A DNA stretch of 64,000 nucleotides, from NCBI RefSeq assembly GCF_044904665.1, contig NZ_JADIKM010000003.1, positions 248,001 to 312,000 on the forward strand, written 5' to 3'. Positions 7,490-15,079 of this stretch are shown here, piece by piece. Source of the stretch: Dyella_A ginsengisoli (GTDB taxonomy: Bacteria; Pseudomonadota; Gammaproteobacteria; Xanthomonadales; Rhodanobacteraceae). Each line of letters begins with the position of its first letter. The stretch's first letter is position 1. The translations under genes were made by a program, and so were the position numbers. Below the pieces are notes generated by a model. The model made no database searches. It was not told the origin of the DNA and saw only the letters and a program-made list of their open reading frames with translations.

Positions 7490-8996
7490 CGTTTATCTGC
7501 TGTCCCGAGCCGGCGATCTCTGCATAGAGGTCGCCGTTTTCGTTTTGGCTGACGGTGATGCGGTCGCCGAGCAGTTCGCGCAGGGCGGTGCGCGCGGCGG
7601 GCAGGTTGCGGGTGTGGTCGGCGAGGCGGTCGACGATGCCGCGCCACAGTTCGCGAGCGCGCGGCAGGAACTGGGTGGGCTGGTAGTTGCGCAGTTGGGT
7701 GAGCTCGGCGCGGGCGACCTCGATGGCGCTCTCGGCGGCGAGCAGCTCGCGCTTGGTGCTGGCGGTGATGATGCCCGCCTTGATCGCCGTCATGATGTTG
7801 GCATGTTCGAGCTCGGCCTGGGCGAGGCGCCGCTTGGCGCCGGCTTCATCCGGTGCGGCTTGCTTGAGTGCCTGGCTGGCGGCGCGCTGGAAGTGCTGGA
7901 ACGCTGCCTCGCTGAGCAGCTGGTGCTGGATGGTGGCGAGCAGGGCGGTATCGGTGCGCGCACGCGGCAGGCGCACGCGCCATGAGCACACGGCGTCGCC
8001 GCGATCCTTGTGGGTGGCGCAGCCGTAGTAGCGGTCGACCACCACCAGCGGGCCCCCGCATTGCCCGCAGCGCAGGATGCCGCTGAGCAGGTAGCGCGCC
8101 GGCCGGCCCGGGCCACCCTGCTTGCCGCTGCCAGTGCGCACGGGCGCAGCAGCGCGCATGCGCTCCTGTGCGGCCTGCCACGTGGCGGCATCGATGATGG
8201 CCAGCTCGGGCTGCTCGGTGATGATCCACTCGCTCTCGGGGCGATCCTGCCGCACGCGCCGGCCGGTTTCCGGATGCTTGACCCAGTGGCTGCGGTTCCA
8301 GATCTGCCGACCCACGTAGATGGGGTTGGCGAGGATGCCGATGCCGCGCTTCTGATCGGGATAGACGGCGGTCATGGCCCATGTGCCGCGGCGCGCGGAG
8401 GGCACGCGATCGGCGTTGAGGCCGGCCACGATCTGCCGCGGGCTCTTGCCTTGCACGTACTCGGCGAAGATGCGCCGCACCACCTCGGCCTGCTCGGGGT
8501 GGATGGCGCGGCCGCCCACCTCGGTGACTTGGTAGCCGTAGGGCAGGCCGCCGGCGCTGGCGCCAGCGAGCGCGCGACCGGTGAGGCCGCGGTGGGTTTT
8601 CTCGGCGAGGTCGTCCAGGTAGAGCTCGGACATGAGGCCGCGCAGGCCCACGTCGGCCTTGTGGTTTTTGCGGGCGGTGTCCACGCCGTCGCTCACACCG
8701 ACCAGGCGCACGCCGGCGAAGTTGAGGCGCTTGATGGTGCGGCTGCACTCGGACTGATCGCGCGAGAGGCGCGAGAGATCGTCCACCAGCAGCACGTCGA
8801 ACTGGTCCGCATCGGCGAGCAGGCGCTGGTAGCCCAGGCGATCGCCACGCGCGCCGCTCACGGCGGCATCGGTGTAGACGGCTGGCTCTGGCCAGCCCTG
8901 GCGCGCGCAGTAGGCCCGGCAGTTGCGCAGCTGATCCTCGAGGCTGGCCTCGCGCTGGGCATCGGAACTGTATCGGGCGTATGCAGCGGTGCGCAT
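7446..8996 (-). CDS. Large serine integrase (site-specific recombinase)
   Basis: This enzyme catalyses integration and, with a directionality factor, excision of the prophage. The 516-residue protein has three recognisable parts. The resolvase catalytic domain covers about 1-150, with Ser10 in YARYSS and the DDLSRLSRD segment. The recombinase DNA-binding domain covers about 150-285. A zinc ribbon has Cys310, 313, 326 and 337, followed by a coiled-coil-like helix (about 385-440). The ATG at 8996 follows the upstream stop by 2 bp, so it is the last gene of the leftward operon. Its last 14 codons (VVAGAGFEPATFGL) are antisense to metY and the TGA lies inside the tRNA. In circular phage the frame would continue through sequence now at 44646-44764. 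No excisionase was recognised. Confidence 0.93.
   Translation of the reverse strand: MRTAAYARYSSDAQREASLEDQLRNCRAYCARQGWPEPAVYTDAAVSGARGDRLGYQRLLADADQFDVLLVDDLSRLSRDQSECSRTIKRLNFAGVRLVGVSDGVDTARKNHKADVGLRGLMSELYLDDLAEKTHRGLTGRALAGASAGGLPYGYQVTEVGGRAIHPEQAEVVRRIFAEYVQGKSPRQIVAGLNADRVPSARRGTWAMTAVYPDQKRGIGILANPIYVGRQIWNRSHWVKHPETGRRVRQDRPESEWIITEQPELAIIDAATWQAAQERMRAAAPVRTGSGKQGGPGRPARYLLSGILRCGQCGGPLVVVDRYYGCATHKDRGDAVCSWRVRLPRARTDTALLATIQHQLLSEAAFQHFQRAASQALKQAAPDEAGAKRRLAQAELEHANIMTAIKAGIITASTKRELLAAESAIEVARAELTQLRNYQPTQFLPRARELWRGIVDRLADHTRNLPAARTALRELLGDRITVSQNENGDLYAEIAGSGQQINVVAGAGFEPATFGL
7477..7489 (+). other. attL core (13 bp shared with attR)
   Basis: GCCCCCGCTACCA, the last 13 bases of metY including CCA, is repeated exactly at 44752-44764. 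Between these copies lies the whole prophage. Outside the 13 bp, GTTCGAA is also shared at the same distance (7467-7473 and 44741-44747), with mismatches in the four bases between. The crossover point within the core cannot be placed by eye. Confidence 0.85.
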
Positions 8997-8998
8997 GT

Positions 8999-9181
8999 CT
9001 AAACGTGGAAATCGCCGATCTTGTAGTGGTCATCCCGGCGATTCGGCTGATCGTCTTCGCCGAACACTTCGACCTCGGTTAGTCGTATCCAGCATTCATC
9101 TGGCGCCCAGGTATACACATCGCGGTCGCCATGCTCCGCAACCATTTTCTGCAAAACCTCTATCAGCTCAGTTGCCTTCAT
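8999..9181 (-). CDS. Small phage protein of unknown function
   Basis: A 60-residue acidic protein beginning MKATELIEVLQKMVAEHGDR. Short phage proteins of this general type (an N-terminal helix, then a short beta-rich tail) are common, but no function is known to me. The start at 9181 is chosen over an upstream in-frame codon because AAAGGGG lies 8-9 bases before it. It is separated by 2 bp from the integrase start and so is probably co-translated with it. Its position directly before int makes it one of several candidates for an excision or directionality factor; that is speculation from position only. Confidence 0.6.
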   Translation of the reverse strand: MKATELIEVLQKMVAEHGDRDVYTWAPDECWIRLTEVEVFGEDDQPNRRDDHYKIGDFHV

Positions 9182-9257
9182 GAAAACCCCTTTAATGACA
9201 CTTAACAAGCAACTAGCACTATGGCGTGTTCTTTGACAGGCTGCATGGCGGGCGAGC

Positions 9258-9416
9258 TTAGGCCGCGCGGTCCACAGGATGCAAAGCCACGGGCTCCGAA
9301 CGCTCCCCGGCGGGATCGTTGCTGGCTGCGGCCTGCGCCGTCAGATAATCCTGTGCGGCCTGGCGTGCGAGTGCTTCGATCAGCGGCGCGAGAGCAGGGT
9401 GCAGTGAGGTGTTCAC
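9258..9416 (-). CDS. Small phage protein of unknown function
   Basis: A 52-residue protein beginning with an Ala/Leu-rich helix (HPALAPLIEALARQAAQDYL) and ending in an acidic, Pro/Val-rich tail. The GTG start at 9416 overlaps the upstream stop in the pattern GTGA, and GAGGGA lies upstream. Function is not recognised. Confidence 0.5.
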   Translation of the reverse strand: MNTSLHPALAPLIEALARQAAQDYLTAQAAASNDPAGERSEPVALHPVDRAA

Positions 9417-9610
9417 GGGCGAGTCCCTCGGCGCGCCAGGCGCTTGATCAATTCGAGCCGCTTGTGGCGGCGGTGCTCGGCGGGGTTGCGATCGTTCCAT
9501 GGCGACGCCCAGCGGCCTTTGCGGCCGGCGATGGTGGCGCGCGGTTCACCGGGGCGGAAGCGGCCTGGATTGGTGGGTTGGGGGCTCATGTGCTGCGGGC
9601 AATCAGCCAT
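9413..9610 (-). CDS. Small basic phage protein of unknown function
   Basis: A 65-residue, strongly basic protein (many Arg, RRHKRLELIKRLARR near the C-terminus) with two Cys/His near the N-terminus. The ATG at 9610 overlaps the upstream stop by 8 bases (ATGGCTGA), and its own stop overlaps the next GTG. This coupling is the main support. The basic C-terminus could bind nucleic acid, but no family was recognised. Confidence 0.5.
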   Translation of the reverse strand: MADCPQHMSPQPTNPGRFRPGEPRATIAGRKGRWASPWNDRNPAEHRRHKRLELIKRLARRGTRP

Positions 9611-9968
9611 GGCCGAGCATCCGGCGCAGTAGGCTAGGGCGCTTGGGTTCATCGATCATCACCACTTCCCCCGGGCGCGCGCCGTTGGCGGCGGCGAGCT
9701 GCAGCGGCGCGGGGGGTCGCACGTCGAACTGGAACACCTCACGGCCGCTCAGTGCCTGCTGGATCAGGCTGGGCAGGCTGGCGTAGAGGTCGCGCGGCAT
9801 GGCGGCGTAGTCGATGCAGTGCAGGGCGCGAAGGGTGCGGTACGCCTCGGGATCGGGGTGCACGTTCAGCAGATCGGCGACCTTATCGAGGGTGCAGATG
9901 CTGAAGTGCTTGCCGCGCATCATTTCGTTGAGTGCGGTGAGGGCGGCTTGCTGTTTGAGGTCAATCAT
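9603..9968 (-). CDS. Phage protein of unknown function
   Basis: A 121-residue protein starting MIDLKQQAALTALNEMMRG. It has a helical N-terminal half with a segment (KVADLLNVHPDPEAYRTLRALHCIDY) that resembles a small helical or HTH-like fold, then a proline-rich linker. The ATG at 9968 overlaps the preceding stop by 8 bases (ATGATTGA). Genes of similar look occur in early operons of proteobacterial siphophages, but I cannot name a family. Confidence 0.6.
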   Translation of the reverse strand: MIDLKQQAALTALNEMMRGKHFSICTLDKVADLLNVHPDPEAYRTLRALHCIDYAAMPRDLYASLPSLIQQALSGREVFQFDVRPPAPLQLAAANGARPGEVVMIDEPKRPSLLRRMLGHG

Positions 9969-10212
9969 GGGACGGACCTCGCTTGATGATCTGGTCGCGC
10001 GCGCTGTTGGCTGTCCAGTCCTCGATGGTGCAGGTGAGCATTTCACCGATCACTTCCTGGTAGACCACCGTTTCGCCGCAGCGGTCCAGCACGTACAGCA
10101 CGCTGTAAGGCGTGATCGTGGAGCGCAGCACGTCACCTGGCTGCGGGTCGCTGCGGGGATCGCGCAGGCGAGGGTCGATGCGCGATGGCACGGTGTGTGG
10201 AAGCTGCACCAT
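9961..10212 (-). CDS. Small phage protein of unknown function
   Basis: An 83-residue protein, likely a small beta-barrel (PGDVLRSTITPYSVLYVLDRCGETVVYQEVIGEMLTC is beta-rich), with a short helical end. It starts 3 bp after the cupin-like gene's stop and overlaps the next start. No function recognised. Confidence 0.55.
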   Translation of the reverse strand: MVQLPHTVPSRIDPRLRDPRSDPQPGDVLRSTITPYSVLYVLDRCGETVVYQEVIGEMLTCTIEDWTANSARDQIIKRGPSHD

Positions 10213-10215
10213 GGC

Positions 10216-10728
10216 TCAGTCCTCCCCGCAGCCGGCGCCGATAGCGCCGGGGTTGTCGCTGGCGACGAACTGCTGCCAGGGCACCCAGCCCCGGGGGCAG
10301 TGGAAGCCCCACTCGCGCACGTTGCGGAAGAACACGAACACGGTAACCAGGCGCCCATCGGCCGGGATCTCGATGCGATGGGCAAATGTGGCGCGGCGCC
10401 AACGGACGGTGCCGACCTGGATGGTGCGGCGGTGGTGGGTGCCGCCGGCGGCAATAGTGTGCTCGATGCCTTCGCCATTGGTCGCAACGCTGAGGCTGGC
10501 TGCGGGGTGATCGTGATGCGCACGGTCGTCGTCGCTACGCAGGAACTCGTGCACGTAGATGCGGCAGATGCCGAGCAGCGAGCGCGACACGCGGCGGCCC
10601 TCGGCATTGGTGGTGCTGCCAAGCAAGTACCAGCGGCGCAGGTAGGGGTGGGCGGAATCGCCGACGATGAAGTCCGGCTCACGCCGCATGGTGCGTTCGG
10701 TGAGTTTGGCGAGCAGAGCGGTGATCAT
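10216..10728 (-). CDS. Cupin-fold phage protein
   Basis: A 170-residue protein of a family common in proteobacterial prophages. It reads as a double-stranded beta-helix (cupin) fold, with a candidate metal motif built from HEFLRSDDDRAHHDHP (about residues 60-75) and a second half containing HRIEIP. The ending RVREWGFHCPRGWVPWQQF is typical of the family. Some cupins are dioxygenases or isomerases, but the substrate is unknown here. The ATG at 10728 overlaps the DHH-phosphoesterase stop (ATGA). Confidence 0.7.
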   Translation of the reverse strand: MITALLAKLTERTMRREPDFIVGDSAHPYLRRWYLLGSTTNAEGRRVSRSLLGICRIYVHEFLRSDDDRAHHDHPAASLSVATNGEGIEHTIAAGGTHHRRTIQVGTVRWRRATFAHRIEIPADGRLVTVFVFFRNVREWGFHCPRGWVPWQQFVASDNPGAIGAGCGED

Positions 10729-11612
10729 GCGCGTGCCAGCTCGTGATCGCGTGGCACGCGGAAGCCTGCGGCGTTGCGGTGGCCGCCGCCGCCGTACTGC
10801 TGTGCGATAGCGGCGACGTCCATGCCTTCATCGGTGCTGCGCAGGCTGAACTGGCGGCTGTCGGCGGTATCCCAGTAGCAGGCGGCGAACGGTTCGCCCT
10901 GGGCCATGAGATGGCCGGCATCGCTGGTGAGCGTGTAGGGCAGGCTGGCGGCCGGCACGTCGTGCCCGGCAATGGTCAGGCGGCGCTGGCATACCGCGAC
11001 CAGCTCGGCGACATCCTTGTGGTGCTTGCGCTCGATGGCGACGCCTGCGAGGCGAAGGTCGCAGCAGATGCGCTCTTCAGCGTGGGGAGTTGCAGGAAAC
11101 AGCATGCCCATCCACGTATCGAACTCGTAGGGGTAGCTGAACAGTGCCGCCTGCACCTCGCGCGTGCCTGAAAGCGTGAAGCGCCAGAGGTCGCGATCCT
11201 CGATGTAGCGGATCAGCATGGGGCACCTCGTGCCGCGAAAGAACGTATCCCACGCGAGGCGGACGCCGCTGCGGTTCATGTCGAATACGGCGGTGATGTT
11301 GGCGCTGGCCGGAAGCGCATGCAGTGCTTCGGCGGCCGTCTTGTGGTGGTCCAGCACCAGCACGCTGGCAGCGTCCTCGGCCATGGCCAGCAGCACATCG
11401 CGCGGGTAGCTGAAATCCACGATGACGACGTGCTTGCCGGTGACGTCCGGCGGGGTGGCGCCATAGCTGCCGGCGTGGAACGTGACGCGCTCGCCCAGGG
11501 CATGGCGGACGACGCAGGCGGCGCCGAAACCGTCGGCGCAGTTACCGTGGTAGATGCACACGATTTGCGCGGGGTCGACGCCACGCAGCAGGTTGGCTTG
11601 AAGCGATGTCAT
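10725..11612 (-). CDS. DHH/DHHA1-family phosphoesterase (NrnB-like)
   Basis: A 295-residue enzyme of the DHH superfamily, which hydrolyses phosphodiester bonds in short oligonucleotides or cyclic (di)nucleotides using two metal ions. The motifs are present: HGNCADG (His22, Asp27), DFSYP (Asp66), DHH (88-90) and a C-terminal DHHA1 motif GGGGHRNAAGF (about 274-284). Its length fits the NrnB/COG2404 group. It is embedded in the leftward operon with ATGA overlaps at both ends. In a phage it may recycle nanoRNA or remove a host signalling nucleotide; the substrate cannot be told from sequence. Confidence 0.85.
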   Translation of the reverse strand: MTSLQANLLRGVDPAQIVCIYHGNCADGFGAACVVRHALGERVTFHAGSYGATPPDVTGKHVVIVDFSYPRDVLLAMAEDAASVLVLDHHKTAAEALHALPASANITAVFDMNRSGVRLAWDTFFRGTRCPMLIRYIEDRDLWRFTLSGTREVQAALFSYPYEFDTWMGMLFPATPHAEERICCDLRLAGVAIERKHHKDVAELVAVCQRRLTIAGHDVPAASLPYTLTSDAGHLMAQGEPFAACYWDTADSRQFSLRSTDEGMDVAAIAQQYGGGGHRNAAGFRVPRDHELARA

Positions 11613-11791
11613 AGGGTGGGCTTCCTGTTCTTGCGGATGCTGGCCAGGCAGTTGGCGCAGATGCGACGCCCGCGCCGAAGGCTGCTGGGCACGCTGTTGG
11701 CGACGATGTGCTTGCCGCTCTGGCAGAAGTAGGTGCCGGTGATGCGTTCGGCGGCCTGGCGCATGCGGCGGGCGTCTTCGGGCTGGGTCAT
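11609..11791 (-). CDS. Small zinc-ribbon-like phage protein
   Basis: A 60-residue basic protein with Cys/His residues arranged as CxxGKH...CxxC, plausibly binding one zinc. The start at 11791 overlaps the upstream stop (ATGA). Function unknown. Confidence 0.55.
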   Translation of the reverse strand: MTQPEDARRMRQAAERITGTYFCQSGKHIVANSVPSSLRRGRRICANCLASIRKNRKPTL

Positions 11792-12156
11792 GTGTGAATC
11801 ACTGTCCACCGCCGATCGGAGACAGGCCGGCCGACTGCATCGGAGTCGCTAAAGCTCGACAAGAAAATGAAGTTGGGCGTGGGCGTCGTGCTTCGCTGCT
11901 CGCCATTGCCAGCGATGCGGACAGCGGGTCGCGTGATCAGAGATTTGATCTTGTCGATAGCCATGCTGTTGGACGGCACCTCATCGACGATGACCGTGCG
12001 GGCATAGACGACACCTGGCGGGAAGGCGAAGCGGCGCTCCTGCAATTGCTCCCAAGTCATCTCAAGGAACGGGCCGTGGGCAGCTGCCAGCTCGCGAGCG
12101 CGTCGGCTTTTTCCCGCTCCCTGCGGGCCGGTGATGATGGTTGCGGTGGCCTTCAT
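11788..12156 (-). CDS. Small P-loop ATPase
   Basis: A 122-residue protein starting MKATATIITGPQGAGKS, with a clear Walker A (residues 10-17, GPQGAGKS) and a Walker B-like TVIVDEV (about 54-60). It is too short for a full AAA+ module because it lacks the lid domain. A strong AAGGAG ribosome site lies 6-13 bases upstream of the ATG at 12156. It may assist replication or DNA handling in the early operon; no specific family recognised. Confidence 0.75.
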   Translation of the reverse strand: MKATATIITGPQGAGKSRRARELAAAHGPFLEMTWEQLQERRFAFPPGVVYARTVIVDEVPSNSMAIDKIKSLITRPAVRIAGNGEQRSTTPTPNFIFLSSFSDSDAVGRPVSDRRWTVIHT

Positions 12157-12221
12157 GGATATCTCCTTGGCCGGGTTTGCCCGCCCGGCGCCGGGTGTCG
12201 CTGATTGCTCTGCGGGGCGTA

Positions 12222-13055
12222 TCAGGGTTTGAAGGTGCCCACGGCCAGGGCGACGGTGGTGCCGAGCTTGTCGCCGAGCAGGGCGACGACCTCGTTGGCG
12301 ATGGCTTCGGTGACCTTCTCGGCCTGCTGCAGGCGCAGGACGAGTGCGAGGCGATCGCCACCGGTGTTGACGCCCAGGCGCAGGCTCAACTTGCGCAGGC
12401 CCAGGCCTTCGTACGGCACGCAGGTGAACTGGAATCCGTTGGGCAGGGTGAGGCGGCTGCTGGCGTCCACGCGCTCCATGGCGCTGGCGGAGTTGCCCAT
12501 GTCGCGCACTTCGTTCTGCACGGTGCGGGCCTTCTCCACGGTGATGTCGCGGATGGCGGCGAGGGCATTGGCCATGCGGGTGCCGTCGGCGGTTTCGCCG
12601 TACACCGGCTCGATGTGCTCGCGGAAATCCTCGAGGAAGTCGTGCAGGGTGCGCTGGTCGTGCGGGCGCGAGGTGGCGGCGAGCACGGCGGCGTAGGCGG
12701 CGGTGGGCTTGAGGTTGAGCGTGGCGTGGTGATCGCCGTGGCCCGGCTCGGTGGCGGTGCCGAGGTTGAAGAACACGCGGGCGGTCATGGTGTCGGTGTC
12801 CACAAAGCCCTGCAGCTGCCCGGCCGGCGTCTTGTCCAGCACCGCGTCGCGTGTGTGCTCGATATGATCGAGGAAGGCCACCAGGTTGCGCGTGTTGAAG
12901 GCGCCGCGGTAGCGGTTGCGGCGCGGCTGCAGGTGCTCCAGCGACTCGATTTTCTGAGTGCCGTGGATGATGACGGCGCTGAGGTCGGCAAGGTGGTTGG
13001 CGCCGGCGGCTTCAACGCCGAGCTGCGCGATGGTGTCGACTGCGGATTTGTCCAT
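12222..13055 (-). CDS. DUF2303 (YfdQ-like) phage protein
   Basis: A 277-residue protein resembling E. coli cryptic-prophage YfdQ (DUF2303) in length and in its overall pattern. It starts at 13055 with MDKSAVDTIAQLGVEAAGANH. The middle holds TARVFFNLGTATEPGHGDHHATL and a helical region, and the C-terminus is beta-rich. The role is unknown; such genes sit in early operons next to recombination or replication genes. The open frame extends upstream, but the extension has shadow-like composition. Confidence 0.75.
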   Translation of the reverse strand: MDKSAVDTIAQLGVEAAGANHLADLSAVIIHGTQKIESLEHLQPRRNRYRGAFNTRNLVAFLDHIEHTRDAVLDKTPAGQLQGFVDTDTMTARVFFNLGTATEPGHGDHHATLNLKPTAAYAAVLAATSRPHDQRTLHDFLEDFREHIEPVYGETADGTRMANALAAIRDITVEKARTVQNEVRDMGNSASAMERVDASSRLTLPNGFQFTCVPYEGLGLRKLSLRLGVNTGGDRLALVLRLQQAEKVTEAIANEVVALLGDKLGTTVALAVGTFKP

Positions 13056-13260
13056 GGTGATCTCGTGTTGGGTGAGGTGGTGGGCAGTGGCCGGGTTGGC
13101 TACCGGCATCCGTGAGGAAGGCGATGGGCGGTTCCAGTGGTCCGCGCTGCGAACAAGGGCTTGAGGGCTTACGGCCGTACTGCGCTCTGCCTCCGCAATC
13201 CCCGCTGGGTCGATCCCATCGGCACGCGGGTTCGTCCCCGCTGCACTGCCATGGAAGGGG

Positions 13261-13608
13261 TCAGGCGCCGGCCTGCGCGGCTTCGTCGCGCTTGCCGAAC
13301 ATGTCGCTCTGCGACTCGGGGAACAGGCTGAGCACGCCACCGGTGCCGACGTGCAGCGGCGTGCTGGTGGTGGCTTCTTCCACCACCTTGCCCTTGATGG
13401 TGGGCTTGGCGTACTTGATGGCGTGGGTGCACAGCACCTGGCTGGCGTCGCCGGTGCGCAGCAGATCCAGCGTGATGGTGACCTTGCCCTTCTTGCCGGT
13501 GGTCACCACGCCGAGCGCGACGTCGCGCATGGCGGCGTCCAGGCGTTGGGTGAAGATGCCGGCGTCCAAGTCGTGGAAGAGCTGGGCTACATCGGTGGTT
13601 TTGCTCAC
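13261..13608 (-). CDS. Phage protein of unknown function, upstream of yfdQ-like gene
   Basis: A 115-residue protein from a GTG at 13608, beginning SKTTDVAQLFHDLDAGIFTQRL after the start residue. It has a beta-rich core (VALGVVTTGKKGKVTITLDLLR) and an acidic tail. The start is supported by an AGGAGC ribosome site and a GTGA overlap with the upstream frame. Proteins of this size often accompany DUF2303 proteins in prophages; function unknown. Confidence 0.7.
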   Translation of the reverse strand: MSKTTDVAQLFHDLDAGIFTQRLDAAMRDVALGVVTTGKKGKVTITLDLLRTGDASQVLCTHAIKYAKPTIKGKVVEEATTSTPLHVGTGGVLSLFPESQSDMFGKRDEAAQAGA

Positions 13609-14081
13609 AGGGGTGCTCCTTGGCGCCGCGCGCCGGTGATGAGGGGACAGCTCAGCGCCCTGCAGGGCGCGGGAGTCGGGAGATCGCGCTTGCATGCCCA
13701 GGGGGTGGCATGTGCAGGGCGCTGAGCTGTGCGGCGTGTGTTGCTGACGACGCCGCGGCGCCACCGAGTCGTGGCCAGGGAGGAAGGGGCCGAAGTGCAT
13801 GAGCCCGTGGCGACGCCACTGCCAAGGCCTTCTCGGTTGCCGGGGTTTTCGCGTGTGTGGCGCGGGCACTGGCCTGGCGGCGTTGACTCTCCAGGCACGT
13901 CCGGCTGATCCCACCCGTGATGGACGACGGGCAGCGGCAAGTTGCGCACCGCGCGTTCGCGCGGCGGTTGGTGCAGGGCACGGCCCGGGCGCCGGTGGCG
14001 CTGCTGCAGCATGCGTTGCAGCTGGTCGATGAGGGCATCGACGCTGGGCTCGAACTCGGGCTGGGGCGTGGTCCAGCTCAT
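13605..14081 (-). CDS. Hypothetical protein, compositionally odd C-terminus
   Basis: The N-terminal 25 residues (MSWTTPQPEFEPSVDALIDQ and following) look like normal protein. The rest is Arg/Pro/Ala-rich and resembles out-of-frame high-GC reading. Both ends nonetheless show tight coupling: an ATGA overlap with the upstream membrane gene and a GTGA overlap with the downstream gene. Either it is a real but poorly conserved 158-residue protein, or a frameshift lies after about residue 30. Function unknown. Confidence 0.45.
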   Translation of the reverse strand: MSWTTPQPEFEPSVDALIDQLQRMLQQRHRRPGRALHQPPRERAVRNLPLPVVHHGWDQPDVPGESTPPGQCPRHTRENPGNREGLGSGVATGSCTSAPSSLATTRWRRGVVSNTRRTAQRPAHATPWACKRDLPTPAPCRALSCPLITGARRQGAPL

Positions 14082-14359
14082 GCGAGCCACGCGAGCCAGT
14101 GCGGATTGATGAGGCCGGCCACGGCGGCCAGCGATGCCAGCAGCACCAGCACGCCGGCGATGGCCCACAACCACACGGCGCCGTCGTGCATGCGCCAGTA
14201 CGCGGCGGCGAAGCGCTGCATGCGGCTGGGCGGCGGTCGGCGCACCACGCGGAACATGGGCGAGGTGGGGCCGAGCCATTCGCGCTCGGTGACGCTGGGG
14301 TGCTGGCGGCTGCGCGCGGTGCGTGTGGCCTCGCGGTGGTCGAGCAGCGGCGCGCTCAT
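14078..14359 (-). CDS. Single-pass membrane protein
   Basis: A 93-residue protein with a basic N-terminal half and one strong transmembrane helix at about residues 62-84 (LWAIAGVLVLLASLAAVAGLI). It is overlapped at both ends by ATGA junctions. Small membrane proteins in early phage operons can act in superinfection exclusion or membrane anchoring, but nothing specific is visible. Confidence 0.6.
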   Translation of the reverse strand: MSAPLLDHREATRTARSRQHPSVTEREWLGPTSPMFRVVRRPPPSRMQRFAAAYWRMHDGAVWLWAIAGVLVLLASLAAVAGLINPHWLAWLA

Positions 14360-14655
14360 GCGGCGCCGCCAATGCGCTCAACCTGCGCTGCCCACCACTT
14401 CGAATCCTTGCCGGTGCGTGCATTGCGGACAGCCACGCGGACGCCACTGGTATCCCAGCCAGTTACAGTGGCTGTGAATGCGCCGTGGTAGTGAACGACT
14501 CGCACACGACTACCAAGCGGGTATTCCTCGCGCAGCACCTTTAGCAACGCCGCTTCGGCTTCCTTCACGCCATGGGCCGCTACGGCGGCGCGCCGCGAGT
14601 AGTTGGGCGCATGCCCATTCCAGTAGCTCACTGGATCATCCTTCGGCGCGCTCAC
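14356..14655 (-). CDS. Hypothetical phage protein
   Basis: A 99-residue protein from a GTG at 14655, with a helical N-terminal part and a small beta-barrel-like C-terminal part (GSRVRVVHYHGAFTATVTGW, then WWAAQVERIGGAA). The start overlaps the upstream stop (GTGA). The ending RIGGAA is shared with the gene at 15076-15405, as is the beginning VSAPK, suggesting shared edges of a duplicated or shuffled cassette. Confidence 0.6.
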   Translation of the reverse strand: MSAPKDDPVSYWNGHAPNYSRRAAVAAHGVKEAEAALLKVLREEYPLGSRVRVVHYHGAFTATVTGWDTSGVRVAVRNARTGKDSKWWAAQVERIGGAA

Positions 14656-14834
14656 GGCTGCATGGCCCGGGTGAAGGCGATGCGCGACCAGGTGGCGGCC
14701 TGCTGCAGCGCGTGATCGGCGCCGAGGTCGTCGCCGCGCTGGCGCAGCACGTGGGCATGGCGCAGGCATGCCTCGCAGGACTTGCCGGCGTTGACGATGG
14801 CGGTTTTGCGATCGGGGCGATGGGTGCGTGTCAT
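14652..14834 (-). CDS. Small hypothetical phage protein
   Basis: A 60-residue, mostly helical, His/Ala-rich protein with two Cys (CEAC) near its middle. The start at 14834 overlaps the upstream stop by one base (TGATG), and its stop overlaps the next GTG. Function not recognised. Confidence 0.5.
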   Translation of the reverse strand: MTRTHRPDRKTAIVNAGKSCEACLRHAHVLRQRGDDLGADHALQQAATWSRIAFTRAMQP

Positions 14835-15079
14835 CAGGTGGCGCTCCAGAGCAGCAACGTGACGATGGCGGCGAGGCGTGCGGCGCGTGCGAGCCGCGCC
14901 GGCGCGAGGCGATCGCGGGCCATGCGCGCGGCGTCATCCGGCGCGGCGAACATGCAGGCATGCCGGGCGCGGTCGATGGCGCTTTGCAGATCGCGCTCGG
15001 CGGCGGTCGGAGCGGCCTGCTGAGCGGGAGCGCGGTGGCGCTGGCGGAGGGTGCGGCCGATGTGGGGGAGGGCGCTCAT
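14834..15079 (-). CDS. Small protein with hydrophobic C-terminus
   Basis: An 81-residue, Arg/Ala-rich helical protein that ends in a hydrophobic stretch (LAAIVTLLLW), possibly a tail anchor. ATGA overlap upstream, TGATG overlap downstream. Function unknown. Confidence 0.5.
   Translation of the reverse strand: MSALPHIGRTLRQRHRAPAQQAAPTAAERDLQSAIDRARHACMFAAPDDAARMARDRLAPARLARAARLAAIVTLLLWSAT

Noticed and set aside
7393..7647. Antisense frame over metY giving SGGRIRTCDLRVMSP-type sequence
   Set aside because: A familiar artefact of translating the complement of tRNA genes. The integrase tail over the same bases is kept only because it continues a real gene.
8010..9002. 330-codon plus-strand frame opposite the integrase
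   Set aside because: Ala/Gly/Leu-rich shadow; the minus-strand serine recombinase is clearly the real gene.
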